The notes under the pieces were generated by a model. The model searched no databases and was not told where the DNA came from. It saw only the letters and a program-made list of their open reading frames with translations. Made by a program: the position numbers and the translations under genes. A stretch of DNA of 64,000 nt, taken from Tanytarsus gracilentus. Its lineage: Eukaryota; Arthropoda; Insecta; Diptera; Chironomidae. Below, piece after piece: positions 1-10,957 of the stretch; within the stretch, counting starts at the first letter, position 1; each line of letters begins with the position of its first letter. The stretch lies in contig JAXRKN010000044.1 in assembly GCA_038502055.1 (NCBI GenBank), positions 2,018,001-2,082,000 of the forward strand, in the 5' to 3' direction.

Positions 1-853
1 TAATTGCGAAATTAAATTTTTAATCTTTTTGCATAATTGATTTTCAAACAAGCAACCCCTGATCATATTGCTGTTCACAAATTAGATTAATTTAATGACT
101 CTCTTCAACGTTAAAGCCACAGGTGTCATTACGACTTTAGTGACATTTCAATAAACCCATTGACATATTTTTTTCCCACCCCACTGACGTAAATCAACCG
201 AGTCGAGAGAAAATTTGGAGAGGCGTTTAATAATTCTGCTTGCCACAAAACACTCAAACGCTCCTCAATTATCGGAAAAGAAAATCAATCAAAAGAGCTT
301 TCATTATAAATTAATTTCGTTTCACTTAACATTATATTTTTTGCTATAAAACTTATTGAAGAAATCAAATTAAAATTGGATTTATAAAAAAAAATAAAAA
401 ATCTTCGAAGGACTTATTCTAAATTTTTAAGCGAAAAAAATTTAATCATTGATTTTGATACATTGTATGCTTCTCACATACAGTAACTAAGTAAAGCGCC
501 ATAAAAATTTAATGGTTTATCGAGGAATTCTAAAAAGTTTCGCACTTAGCAGCACAAAAATAAATAAAAACTTTCAATCCGTGGCTTGTATGAGGAAGTC
601 GATGTGTGTGCACTTGAAATCAATAACAAACCGCAACACACTTTTGATATGTGATTTTTATACTTTCTCTCTGCTCTTATCGATGTTTTTTACTTTATTT
701 GCTGATCGAACAAAAATAAAAAATGCACACAAAAAAATACTTTTTGATTAAGTCAGCAAAAAAAGGTGTTGTGTGCATGGTGGTTTGTGTATTTTTAGTT
801 TTCACCTAAAAAAAATATACAGGGAATAAAAAATTAGCTTCAGCTCAAGGAAA
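1..853. other. AT-rich spacer, no gene seen
   Basis: Poly-A/T-rich DNA without splice-bounded coding stretches. The 79-residue open frame at 512-751 has low complexity and no recognisable domain, so I do not call it. Confidence 0.5.
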
Positions 854-1210
854 TTAAACAAAATTACTTTTTTTTGCTCTGTGCAAACATCAAAAAAAAT
901 ATTCTTGAGCTTTTTAAAAATTGAATTTTATTCAGAATTATTTTCAGGAAATTAAAATGCGAGGCCGATACGTGAGCAAAAAAAATTGCAGCGAAAAAAA
1001 ATCATGAGTCGCTAAATTTGAAAATGAACTTTACCTGCATTTTTTAATCCAATAGGAAATGACTGCCAAGGCGCCAACAGCAACCAAAACGAGCGAATAC
1101 CAAAATGTTGTCTGTTAAAAATTTATTCATTATTTTTGTGAATTTAAAATTATTTCGTAACAACTTACAAGCCAAAAGTGGTGCGATGCGTTTTTTGATT
1201 CAAGTCTCAT
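854..1210 (-). CDS. candidate 47-aa single-pass membrane microprotein
   Basis: Three short exons read on the minus strand: 1169-1210, 1035-1111 and 854-878. They join in phase (42+77+25 = 144 nt, 47 codons plus TAA) with donors GTAAGT and GTAAAG and acceptors ending AACAG and CACAG. The predicted protein starts MRLESKNASHHFWL. It then has one strongly hydrophobic helix around residues 18-35 (YSLVLVAVGALAVISYW) followed by a basic tail IKKCRAKK. That is the topology of a small single-pass or tail-anchored membrane peptide. I do not recognise a family. The exact splice fit and clean hydrophobic core favour a real gene, but so short a model could arise by chance in AT-rich DNA. It lies too near the window edge to judge its promoter. 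Confidence 0.42.
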
Positions 1211-3754
1211 TTCAATTCATGGATGCTTCTGAAATTAAGTGAAAAATAATTAAATTAACAAAAGAGTAAAATTGGTTTGACAAAAGTTTGAAAAAAATTT
1301 GAGCTTTTTATGAAAGCTTGAAAAAGCTTTAGAGAACTTTCAAGATTTTTTTATTTTTACCTTTCACAAAAGTTTTAATTTATTTTTTTGTTTAAATCAA
1401 TTTTCTCGTTCAAAATTTTCTATTGAAAAATATAAAACCAGCAAGATGGTTTCCATGACTAGATTCAATACTGCAAAGTAATAAAAAATTGTTAAATCGA
1501 TGAGAAAATATACATGAATTTTGCCCATTTTTGAGAGCCGCAAAATTAAATCCAATAAAATCGCCTTAATAAATTAAATCATTTATTGTTATTGAATTAA
1601 ACTGCAGTTCATTTTCACTTAATCGTCCTCACTTTTTTCCTCTCGGTGATGGTTGAAATTTGTCGATTTTGCTGGAACTGTTCCAACCAAAAAAGTGAGA
1701 GACGAAGAGTTTTTAATAAAGTTATCGAAGCGGTGGTACATTAAAATATGCATAATGATATGGACAGCCACAATGAAGTTATTTATGGTCGGTAGATAGA
1801 GCAGTTTGCGACACATTCCGTGTGAGTTCAAATAGATGGAAATTCATGAAAACAAAGAAAATTTGTTTCATTTTCAATTTTGTTTCATCTCATAATTTAT
1901 CCTCAAATTCCAGCCAAAAATTTACATGTCCATAAAAATAAAATCCACACATGCTCATGAGCAGAAAAGCTTTTCGCTATCATCCTTCGATGCATGTCGT
2001 ACATAAAAAACTTTATACCTTTCTCCTCCCTCGGTTCTGAATAGTTTCTCTCTCTTTGCCATGCGGCAAAGCGTATAACAACTCTAACTTCATTACAAAA
2101 TGATGAGCTTATGTGCTAGCGGTGGATTATTAACTTTTGAAAATTTAAAAATTTTTATTTTTTATACCTTTTATTCAAATTATTAGAAATCATAAAATGA
2201 AATTGTAATAGAAATTATCAATTTAACATATCGTCAGAATTTAAAAATCTCTCTCTAAAAGGATGTACCCCTTTTTAGCACTCTAGAAAGAACAAATTGA
2301 ATTAGAAATTGTGTCACCTCTCAGTCCTTCTTTCTATCTCAACATTCAAGCGATCAACACGCGTTTTTATTGAGTGCTCTAAAAAATTGAACAATCAATC
2401 TTTCTATAAAATTCAAATTCATTTAATTAAAATAAAAAATTAGTGAAGCATAAAAAGAAAATTAAATTACTTAAATTAATTCAAAAAGTTTTCAGGTAAT
2501 TCTTTTTTCAGAATTTTAGTGTTCAATTAAATTAGTTATCCACTCACAAACAAAAAAATAATTAAGAAAATTAAAAGGGCCTTTAGAATAAATTTCTTCA
2601 CGGCTTAAAAATATATATTTTCTTTTCAACTCTGTAGTGACGTCAATGGTGGTGAAACGTATAAAATTGTGTGAAATTAGAATTTAGTTTGAATGAAATT
2701 TACAAAACTTGAAAATGGATCAAAAAAGATTGTGGAAAATTATTTTTACTTAGTTACAGTTTAAATTTAAGGATTTGAACCTTCTCAGTTCTTCGTCAAA
2801 TATTTTCTTAATTTTTAATGTAAAAACTCTCCACTCAAAAACACATCACGTCATAAAATTACCATAAAATCCAATTTAATTCTCCTCAAACCCTCATTCT
2901 TGTTTTTGACAGAGAAAATTCATTACAATCATCGCATCGACATTACCGCAACTGCATTTCGATATCGCTTTCTTCCAATTCTCATTTTAATTTACAGCGC
3001 TGCATTGATTTCCATCATAAACACAATTTAATAGTGCAATAGAGAACTTTATGTGGATCGAAAAATATTCACATCATTTAAAAGAGGAATGGAGAAAAGT
3101 TCTGAGGAGGAAAATTGTGCAATAAAAAAATGTCGAGTGAAAATATTTTATGGACTTTTAGAGTCGCTCTCCACATGATGCAAAATACGATCGCTTTTCT
3201 GGAAATGAAATTGAAGATGCGATCAAGGATTGGTCATTTTTTAAATTTATTTTTCAACAAACTTAAATTTAATTCTAAAGTTTTCACAACTTGCATGCAA
3301 TATTTTTCCGTCAAAAAATGTTTTCCATCTATTGTTCAAGATAATTTTTCTTTTTTATTTTCCACATTGGCAAAACTTTTTCTTTTTATAACCCGATTTA
3401 AAGCAGAACAACAGAAGCGTGCGCCAAGCAACAATGGAAGAAGAAAAATAAATGCACATAAACATCAAACGAGAGTGAGCGATTTATATGTGAAGAAAAA
3501 CTCGAAATGTATACGAAATATTTGAAACATAAATCGCGGTCATAAACTTTAAATTCGAGTAAACACCACAAAAAAGTTTATCAGAGTTTAATTATGCGTT
3601 TATACTGTGGATGAAAAAGTCACTTTTTTCTCTCAATCATGGTCGAAAAAATAATTCACGTTGTAAAAAATATTTGGTAAATAAAGGAAAAAGTTTCTTC
3701 ATAATTCTTTCGTTCCATTCTTCATGTTTTGCTTACAAATGAAGCAAAAATAAA
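1211..3754. other. spacer, no supported gene
   Basis: AT-rich intergenic DNA. A 70-codon minus-strand open frame at 1619-1831 has a hydrophobic stretch (NNFIVAVHIIMHILMY) loosely like the NxxVHxxMY segment of fatty-acid elongases. It has no ATG at its head, no HXXHH box and no supporting upstream exon. The 136-codon plus frame at 3115-3525 has AT-driven composition and no domain. Confidence 0.45.
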
Positions 3755-3769
3755 CCCTCGTAGCACAAG

Positions 3770-4300
3770 AGAACTCTTTTGGAGCTCTTTTTGAGCTCTT
3801 TGAAAGAACTCTTTTTTTACTCTTTATTAACTCTTTTTTGCCAAAAAAAAAGAGTTAAAAAAGAGCTTTGGGACCTTCAAAAAGAGCTCTTTTTTGGAGC
3901 TCTTTTTTGGAGCTCTTAAAGAGTTCTTTTAGAGCTCTTAAAAAAGAGTGCTAAAAATATTTTAGCACGTTTTTAGAACTCTTTTTTAGAGCTCTAAAAG
4001 AACTCTTTAAGAGCTCTTAAAAAGAGCTCCAAAAAAGAGTTCTTTTTGAAGGTCCCAAAGCTCTTTTTTAACTCTTTTTTTTCGTAAAAAAAGAGCTCTA
4101 AAAGAATACTTAAAGAGCTCTTTAAAAGAGCTCCAAAAAACCGAAAATAAAAAAATATTTTTTCTCATTTCTTTTCAGATCTCTTTCTTCTCATTCTTTT
4201 GGAGCTCTTTTTTGTGCTCTTTTAGGTGCTCTTTTTCAGAACTCTTTAAGAGCTCTTTTTTTAGAACTCTTTAAGAGCTCTTTTTAAGAGTTGTTCATTT
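3770..4300. repeat. palindrome-rich GAGCTC block
   Basis: Dense repeats of GAGCTCTT and its complement in both orientations. One arm around 3775-3945 can pair with an arm around 3960-4130, for example through the shared word GGGACCTTCAAAAAGAGCTC at about 3870 and its complement at about 4050. A transcript would fold into a long hairpin. The block lies just inside the left terminal inverted repeat. Confidence 0.75.
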
Positions 4301-4434
4301 TCCATCCGTTCCACTTTTTTTGTTAGTTTAATTAACCTCGATCCTTATTTTTTTTGGTTTCATGTCTTCTTTTTTGCTCCTGAGTGTGAGAAATATAAGT
4401 TAGTAAAATTTTGAAGTTTTTTTTAATACTTACG

Positions 4435-4510
4435 ATGTTAGGATTCGAACCGCGACTCATCCGACACATTTTCTCCTACGCGAGCGCTTAACCGACTGGG
4501 CTACTGCAGC
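4435..4510 (-). other. tRNA-like sequence with pol III A and B boxes (SINE head or decayed tRNA)
   Basis: On the minus strand a perfect B box, GGTTCGAATCC (4441-4451), lies 40 bp downstream of a perfect A box, TAGCCCAGTCGG (4492-4503), preceded by GCTGCAG. The T arm and acceptor stem do not close (CGCGG against CCTAA), so this is not a functional tRNA. It fits the head of a tRNA-derived SINE or a tRNA pseudogene. A run of T residues that could terminate pol III lies about 30-60 bp downstream. It sits between the two satellite portions of the surrounding element. Confidence 0.6.
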
Positions 4511-4839
4511 AAATATTTAATTATAAACTATTTGACTAAATGACATATTTAAGTTGTGAAATTCTAGAAAGTACGATATTTCGTAAATTAATACCGTATA
4601 ATTTCAAACAAAATTTAAATTAGTCAACGTATTGAACATTTATATTTTATTTTGTTTGAAACTTGAATTTGAAATTATATTTACTTTATTTTTTTTGAAA
4701 AAAACTCATTCGTAAGAGTTAAAAAAGAAGACTTTCAATTCTAAATTTTTTTACTTTAATTAAAAATTGATAAAGTGCTCTAAAAGAACTCTTTCATAAC
4801 TCCTAGAAAAGAGTCCTTTGAATCCGAAATTATCTACTC

Positions 4840-6900
4840 TAAAAAAGAGTTAAAAGAGAGCTCTAAAAGAATTCTTTTTTAGAGTGAAAAAAGAATAATT
4901 TTAGTAAAGAAAAATTAACTCTAAAAAAGAGTTGAAAAGGAGCTCTAAAAGAACTCTATTTTAGAGTGAAAAAAGAGTGATTTAATTTTTATAAAATTAA
5001 CTCTAAAAAAGAGTTGAAAAAGAGCTCTAAAAGAACTCTATTTTAGAGTGAAAAAAAATAATTTTAGTAAAGAAAATTCAACTCTAAAGAAGAGTTGAAA
5101 AAGAGCTATAAAAGAACTCTAATTTAGAGTAAAAAAAAATAATTTTAGTAAAAAAAATCAACTCTAAAAAAGAGTTGAAAAAGAGCTATAAAAGAACTCT
5201 AATTTAGAGTAAAAAAAAATAATTTTAGTAAAGAAAATTCAACTCTAAAGAAGAGTTGAAAAAGAGCTCTAAAAGAACTCTAATTTAGAGTAAAAAAAAA
5301 TAATTTTAGTAAAAAAAATCAACTCTAAAAAAGAGTTGAAAAAGAGCTCTAAAAGAACTCTAATTTAGAGTAAAAAAAGATTAATTTTAGCAACGAAAAA
5401 TTAACTCTAAAAAAGAGCTCTAAAAGAACTCTATTTTAGAGTAAAAAAAGAGTAATTTTAGTAAAGAAAAATTAACTCTAAAAAAGAGTTGAAAAAGAGC
5501 TCTTAAAGAACTCTAATTTAGAGTAAAAAAATAGTAATTTTAGCAAAGAAAAAATAACTCTAAAAAAGAGTTGAAAAAGAGCTCTTAAAGAACTCTAATT
5601 TAGAGTAAAAAAATAGTAATTTTAGCAAAGAAAAATTAACTCTAAAAAAGAGTTGAAAAAGAGCTCTTAAAGAACTCTATTTTAGAGTAAAAAAATTTAC
5701 CTCTTTTAAAGAGTAGAAAAAGAGCTCTAAAAGAACTCTTTTTAAGGAGTTAAAAAAGAGTACTTCGAATAATAAAAATTTTCTCTAAAAAAGAGTTGAA
5801 AAAGAGCTCTAAAAGAACTCTTTTTAAGGAGTTAAAAAAGAGTACTTCGAATTTTAAAAATTTTCTCTAAAAAAGAGTTGAAAAAGAGCTCTAAAAGAAC
5901 TCTTTTTGAGGAGGTAAAAAAGAGTACTTCGAATTTTAAAAATTTTCTCCAAAAAAGAGTTGAAAAAGAGCTCTAAAAGAACTATTTTTAAGGAGTTAAA
6001 AAAGAGTACTTCGAATTATAAAAATTTTCTCTAAAAAAGAGTTGAAAAAGAGCTCTAAAAGAACTCTTTTAAGGAGTTAAAAAAGAGTACTTCGAATTAT
6101 AAAAATTTTCTCTAAAAAAGAGTTGAAAAAGAGCTCTAAAAGAACTCTTTTTGAGGAGGTAAAAAAGAGTACTTCGAATAATAAAAATTTTCTCTAAAAA
6201 AGAGTTGAAAAAGAGTTCTAAAAGAACTATTTTTAAGGAGTTAAAAAAGAGTACTTCGAATTATAAAAATTTTCTCTAAAAAAGAGTTGAAAAAGAGCTC
6301 TAAAAGAACTCTTTTAAGGAGTTAAAAAAGAGTACTTCGAATAATAAAAATTTTCTCTAAAAAAGAGTTGAAAAAGAGTTCTAAAAGAACTATTTTTAAG
6401 GAGTTAAAAAAGAGTACTTCGAATTATAAAAATTTTCTCTAAAAAAGAGTTGAAAAAGAGCTCTAAAAGAACTCTTTTAAGGAGTTAAAAAAGAGTACTT
6501 CGAATAATAAAAATTTTCTCTAAAAAAGAGTTGAAAAAGAGCTCTAAAAGAACTCTTTTTAAGGAGTTAAAAAAGAGTACTTCGAATTTTAAAAATTTTC
6601 TCTAAAAAAGAGTTGAAAAAGAGCTCTAAAAGAACTCTTTTTAAGGAGTTAAAAAAGAGTACTTCGAATTTTAAAAATTTTCTCTAAAAAAGAGTTGAAA
6701 AAGAGCTCTAAAAGAACTCTTTTAAGGAGTTAAAAAAGAGTACTTCGAATTATAAAAATTTTCTCTAAAAAAGAGTTGAAAAAGAGCTCTAAAAGAACTC
6801 TTTTTAAGGAGTTAAAAAAGAGTACTTCGAATTTTAAAAATTTTCTCTAAAAAAGAGTTGAAAAAGAGCTCTAAAAGAACTCTTTTAAGGGAGTTAAAAA
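4840..6900. repeat. 82-bp tandem array
   Basis: The word TACTTCGAAT recurs at 5761, 5843, 5925, 6007, 6088, 6170, 6252 and onward to 6823, a period of 81-82 bp and about 14 copies. A related subfamily with TAATTTTAGTAAAGAAAA in place of TACTTCGAAT fills about 4840-5690 at a similar period. Every unit carries AAAGAGTTGAAAAAGAGCTC followed by TAAAAGAACTC. Adjacent units are nearly identical, suggesting recent expansion or homogenisation. Confidence 0.85.
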
Positions 6901-7023
6901 AGAGTTTTTATCAAAAAGCACTAAAAAAGAGCTCTAAAAGAGTTCTTTTAGAGCTCTTTTTAGCAACAACTCTTTTAAAGAGCTCTTAAAGAGTAAAAAA
7001 AGAGTTTTCTTGTGCTACGAGGG

Positions 7024-8357
7024 AATCTGCGTGAATTGGAACAATTTTTCCTTTTTACGTGCGTCACTTTTGCTAATTGCAATCACGTGCGAAAACTGTA
7101 AATTAGATGGATTAATCGATGACATTAATTGAACTAATTGATGATCGAGTTTTTAATGTTTTTTGTGATGGTTTGATTTGAGGATTCAAATACATTTTTT
7201 CTAAATTTAACATCATTTAATTCTATTTAATTCAAAAATTTGTCAAATTTAAAACCAGACATAAAATAGACTCCACATTTGACACCCCCTTACCGACATT
7301 ATAATTAAAAATTCAAACTCATAAAACAAAAGGCTAACGAACGCCATTAATTATAAGCAAATAAAGTCTTCACAATCAATTTGCATAATCATCGGATGGC
7401 TTCAACCCTCTGCAACAATAAAGCCGTTGCATGCAAGCACATGGACAACAGAATGTACACAACATCAGTCTGTGCTAATATTGATAAGGAAATTTTTCTG
7501 ATTCACGAATCAGCAATAAATTTTAAGAGCTATCGAGAATTAATTTAAAACTCATGTCTGACCTAAACAAATATTTTCACGGTTTTTGTTATTTTAGTGT
7601 GAAAGTTGACCAACAAGAGTTTGTGGAGCTGAAAAAAGTGACGAAAATGAAAATTTATCGACCGTAAAACATTTTTAATTAAATAAATCAACCCTTGGTG
7701 GTAAAAATTTCAAGAAATCCCAAATATTGTGAAAATTTTTCGAAGGGATTGAAAAATCATGTGCAACATGGATCTTAAACGAAAATTTAATTCAAAAAAT
7801 TCTCCATCTGGGAATTTCTCGGCGACAAAAAACTTTCTCTGGAAATGAGAGAGAGACTTTTTTCATATTTCATTCAAAGTCGTGACGTCAGAGACGGAAA
7901 AACTCTCTTTCCTCCCTTAAACTCAACACATGTGTGTACATGCATGTCATACCGAAGCCGAAATATCATTTGCATAGCATTATTTTATATTTTACACTCT
8001 TATGTGCAAACCATGCAATAATAAAAAAGGAAGGAGGAAAAAAACTGTCGACAAACACGTGAGCATAAACATTTATGAGCTCACAATTAACATCGGAAAG
8101 AGGAAGCGATTTGTGACGCGAGCATTGTTCATAAAAAAGAACAGCCGAGTGACTTTTTAGGTTGTAATCAAAGAGTTTTATTTTAATTTGGGAATTTTAT
8201 GATTTTTTGATGATTTAATTTAATGAAAAAAAAATCGTTAAAAAATTCAAATCTTCAGTGAGTAAAAATTCGAATTCAACGATTTTTTAATGTGTGATTT
8301 TTTTATTTTTCTTAATAATTCCACGTAGAAAAAAAATTATTTTCAACCGTTAAATTT
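7024..8357. other. spacer, no gene seen
   Basis: AT-rich DNA with no splice-bounded coding exon or RNA gene that I can support. Confidence 0.5.
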
Positions 8358-9335
8358 TCAAAAAACATTTCTATACAAGTGCTGATAGTCTTCATGGACT
8401 TTCCATGTGCACTTTTCATAGTAAAGAATTTGCGGTGTTTTATATTTAGGTTTTCTTGTAATTTGTGGTATTCCAGTAATCACTTTGACCGTTGTAGTCA
8501 TCGGTGGCGGTTCACAAGTTTCAATAAAAATCTTCTGCATCTCTTCGTAATTGCCGTCACTTGGATATAAAAAGTCGATGCATGAATTATTTTTTAAATT
8601 CACAAGCAAAAAATTCGAGTCAATCAAAAAGTGACTCTCGATTGCCATCACTCGATTATTTTTCATAAACAATTTCCGCAAGTGCTTCATATTTGCGAAT
8701 AAATCTCCATTAATTGCACTCAGTTCATTATTATCGAGGTCAACCACTTCCAGACTGTTGCAATTTGCAAACAATTGCGAGTCAATTGACTTCAGACGAT
8801 TTTTATTCAGTGATAATCTTTTCAGCCTAATCAAGTCACGAAATGCCGCCTGAGGAATTTCTTCAATTTTATTATCGAACAAAGATAAAATCTCCAAACG
8901 ACAAAAATTCCAGAAAAATGTTTGCGGAATTTCTACGATCTCATTGAAGCCGAGATAGAGGCGTCGAAGTGCATTCAGTTCAGATGAATGTGTGAGTGCT
9001 TTCAGGCCGCAATTCTTCACTTGAAGTGTCCTCAACTTTGTGAAGTGCATTGTGATTTTTCCTGGCAAATAATTGAGTTGATGATTCCAAAAAACCAATC
9101 GATAAACGTCCGCATCACTTCGACCGCGATAAAATTTATCGCCCTCATAAAGATGCTCGCCAGTCACGCCGCTAATTTGAGCATCACGAAAGATATTCGA
9201 GTAATGATATAAAACGTGACATGTATAACCAAATTTCGAGTCAAAGGTAAAATCGCACGGCAATTCACTCGATGAAATTTCCGAAATAATAATTAACGAT
9301 ACAAAAACTATTTGCGGTAATTGAAATGCGCTCAT
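8358..9335 (-). CDS. secreted leucine-rich-repeat protein
   Basis: Single-exon gene of 325 codons ending in TGA. Residues 1-23 form a signal peptide (hydrophobic QIVFVSLIIISEISSS, cleavage near SSSE). A cysteine-bearing N-terminal region of about 80 residues follows, with a FTFDSKFGYTCHV motif. From about residue 80 to 250 there are some seven leucine-rich repeats of the LxxLxLxxN type (LRRLYLGFNEIVEIP, LEILSLFDNKIEEIP, LKRLSLNKNRLKSI, LEVVDLDNNELSAI). The C-terminal cap contains CIDF and ETCEPPP, then a Thr/Pro/Lys-rich tail. No transmembrane helix follows the repeats, so the product is probably extracellular. The family is known in flies, but I cannot name an orthologue. A TATA plus initiator promoter sits just upstream. 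Confidence 0.9.
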   Translation of the reverse strand: MSAFQLPQIVFVSLIIISEISSSELPCDFTFDSKFGYTCHVLYHYSNIFRDAQISGVTGEHLYEGDKFYRGRSDADVYRLVFWNHQLNYLPGKITMHFTKLRTLQVKNCGLKALTHSSELNALRRLYLGFNEIVEIPQTFFWNFCRLEILSLFDNKIEEIPQAAFRDLIRLKRLSLNKNRLKSIDSQLFANCNSLEVVDLDNNELSAINGDLFANMKHLRKLFMKNNRVMAIESHFLIDSNFLLVNLKNNSCIDFLYPSDGNYEEMQKIFIETCEPPPMTTTVKVITGIPQITRKPKYKTPQILYYEKCTWKVHEDYQHLYRNVF

Positions 9336-9360
9336 ATTGCCGCAATGAGACGTCGATTGA

Positions 9361-9389
9361 AACTGAACGAGAATTTTTAATCATATATA
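9361..9389 (-). promoter_or_regulatory. TATA box and TCAGT initiator of the LRR gene
   Basis: On the minus strand TATATATG begins at 9389 and an arthropod initiator TCAGTT lies at 9366-9361. The A at 9364 is the likely +1, so the TATA box starts at -25 and the 5' UTR is only about 28 nt. Confidence 0.7.
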
Positions 9390-10957
9390 ATCGGTAGGTG
9401 GTTAAATGAGTGAATTATAAATTAATTTAAATTTGGAGTGGAGACAGACACGAGAGCTTTTTTGAAAGTTCTCCACAGAAATTTGAAAATATAAAAACCG
9501 TTACAAAAAATTAAACAAATTAAGTCACGATTTAATTAATATTTTCTGATGTATTTATTGTTTTTGAGTTACAAATCAATCAATTATTTAGTTAGGAACA
9601 TTTTAGCTTTTTGAATGCATTTAAATGAGAAAAAAAATCACAGGGAGGGTGACGGTAACTAAGGAGTAATTCACATTCAAAATCTAACGTTAAACTTCCA
9701 AATATCTTCGTGTCATCCTCCACTTTAGATTTAAATATATAAACTTTAATGTGGCGTGGGATAGATGTGGATTAAGCTTTTGACGTGAATTCAAATTTTT
9801 TATTAAAATTAATTTATCTAATTTTTTATTATTTGACACTTTTTAAATCTCACAAAATAATAAAAACTATTAATTCAAAAAATTATCTTCTCGAACTTAC
9901 CTTAACATCATATCTGTGATTTCCATATGAGCTTTTTTCTATATTATACCGTTATAAGTTATCCTTAATCCCTTTTTCTTTCGATTCTATTTTTAGTTGA
10001 AAGCACAAAATTTTTTGGTATCTCAATCTTCGGCTTTTGTTTGCTTTTAATTCACCATAGAAGCTCAACACACTTTTAGGTAGGAAATTTTTCCACAAAT
10101 TAATTTTTTTCTCACTTCCTTTTTTTTATGCTACAATCAAAGCGCGTTCACTAATGTTCTTACTTATGTAGTTCTGAATAAATTACGACTTACATAAAAG
10201 AGAGCAACACTCATTATCACGATTTTCACTCACGATTAATTTAATTTTCTTCTTTTTAGCTGTAAATTTTCATTTTTCTTTTATGAAATTTCAGTCGAAG
10301 AGAAAAACGAGATTTGCGTCTAAATCGAACGATAACTTTCCATTGAGTGAGCTCCGTGTGCTTTCCCAAAAATAAAATGAAAAACTTTTTTTATAACGAA
10401 TTTTCCAATCGCTCTCGGTGAATTTTTCTTCTCTCATATTTTCGTGCTTTTATCAGTTCGCTCTCGCATCGCACTTCCAGTGTTCCGTGCTTATCAAATT
10501 TCATGAATGACATACATTCCAGTGTTGTGTGAATTTACTCAATGAATGGCAATTAATGAGATGGAACTTCACGATTTGGAGCGATGGAAAATTTCTCTCT
10601 CTCGCAGCATCCAAAGAAAATCATGTGCATTCTGCAAGTGTACGAGAGAGTGAGAGCACTAAGTAGGTCAAACTTGTTAAACTGACTGAGAGAGAAAAAG
10701 AGGTGAAAATTGCAGGTGCCGACGATGAAAAATTTAATAATTTCCACTTTTTTGTGTGAAAATGTTTGAGGCAGGGAAAAATAAATAAAAAAAGAGAAAA
10801 GTTCCAACTTACAGCGGGGAATAATTGACCCAATTAATTTTATTTAATGGATAAATGAGAAAAATCAAGGAAATCTCACGGAGGTCATTAACCTTAATTA
10901 CTCTTTGATATAATTTTATTTGCATTTATTCCTAAAACTAAAATTATTCACATAATT
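9390..10957. other. spacer with possible minus-strand splice donors
   Basis: No coding exon is supported. GTAAGT-type donors on the minus strand near 9900 and 10812 could end untranslated exons, but no matching acceptors can be assigned. Open frames at 10553-10833 overlap in two frames in low-complexity DNA and look spurious. A TAAAAACCGTTACA motif is at 9492-9505. Confidence 0.4.

Larger units (their letters stand above)
3755..7023. mobile_element. 3.27 kb TIR element filled with GAGCTC satellite
   Basis: The block opens with CCCTCGTAGCACAAGAGAAC and closes with the reverse complement of CCCTCGTAGCACAAGAAAAC, giving matching terminal inverted repeats of about 25 bp at 3755 and 7023. Everything between is built from AAGAGCTCTTT-like and AGAACTCTTTT-like words. 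There is an irregular palindromic portion (3770-4300), a tRNA-like insert (about 4400-4520) and a long 82-bp tandem array (about 4840-6900). No transposase coding is visible and no target-site duplication is obvious beside the TIRs. It resembles a non-autonomous foldback-type DNA transposon that expanded internal satellite. The family is not recognised. Confidence 0.75.

Noticed and set aside
512..751. 79-codon plus-strand open frame
   Set aside because: AT-driven composition, no domain, no splice or promoter context.
1619..1831. Minus-strand frame loosely like part of a fatty-acid elongase
   Set aside because: Starts without ATG, lacks the HXXHH box and has no upstream exon. The similarity is a short hydrophobic segment only.
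3115..3525. 136-codon plus-strand open frame
   Set aside because: Phe/Lys/Asn-rich low-complexity translation of AT-rich DNA with no recognisable fold.
4435..4510. Functional tRNA gene
   Set aside because: A and B boxes are perfect but the T stem and acceptor stem do not pair.
4840..6900. Regular repeats considered as a CRISPR-like array
   Set aside because: Units are head-to-tail satellite without unique spacers, in a eukaryotic genome and inside a TIR element.
10553..10833. Two overlapping minus-strand frames
   Set aside because: They overlap in different frames in Phe/Leu/Ser-rich low-complexity sequence with no domain. A GTAAGT near 10812 alone is not enough.
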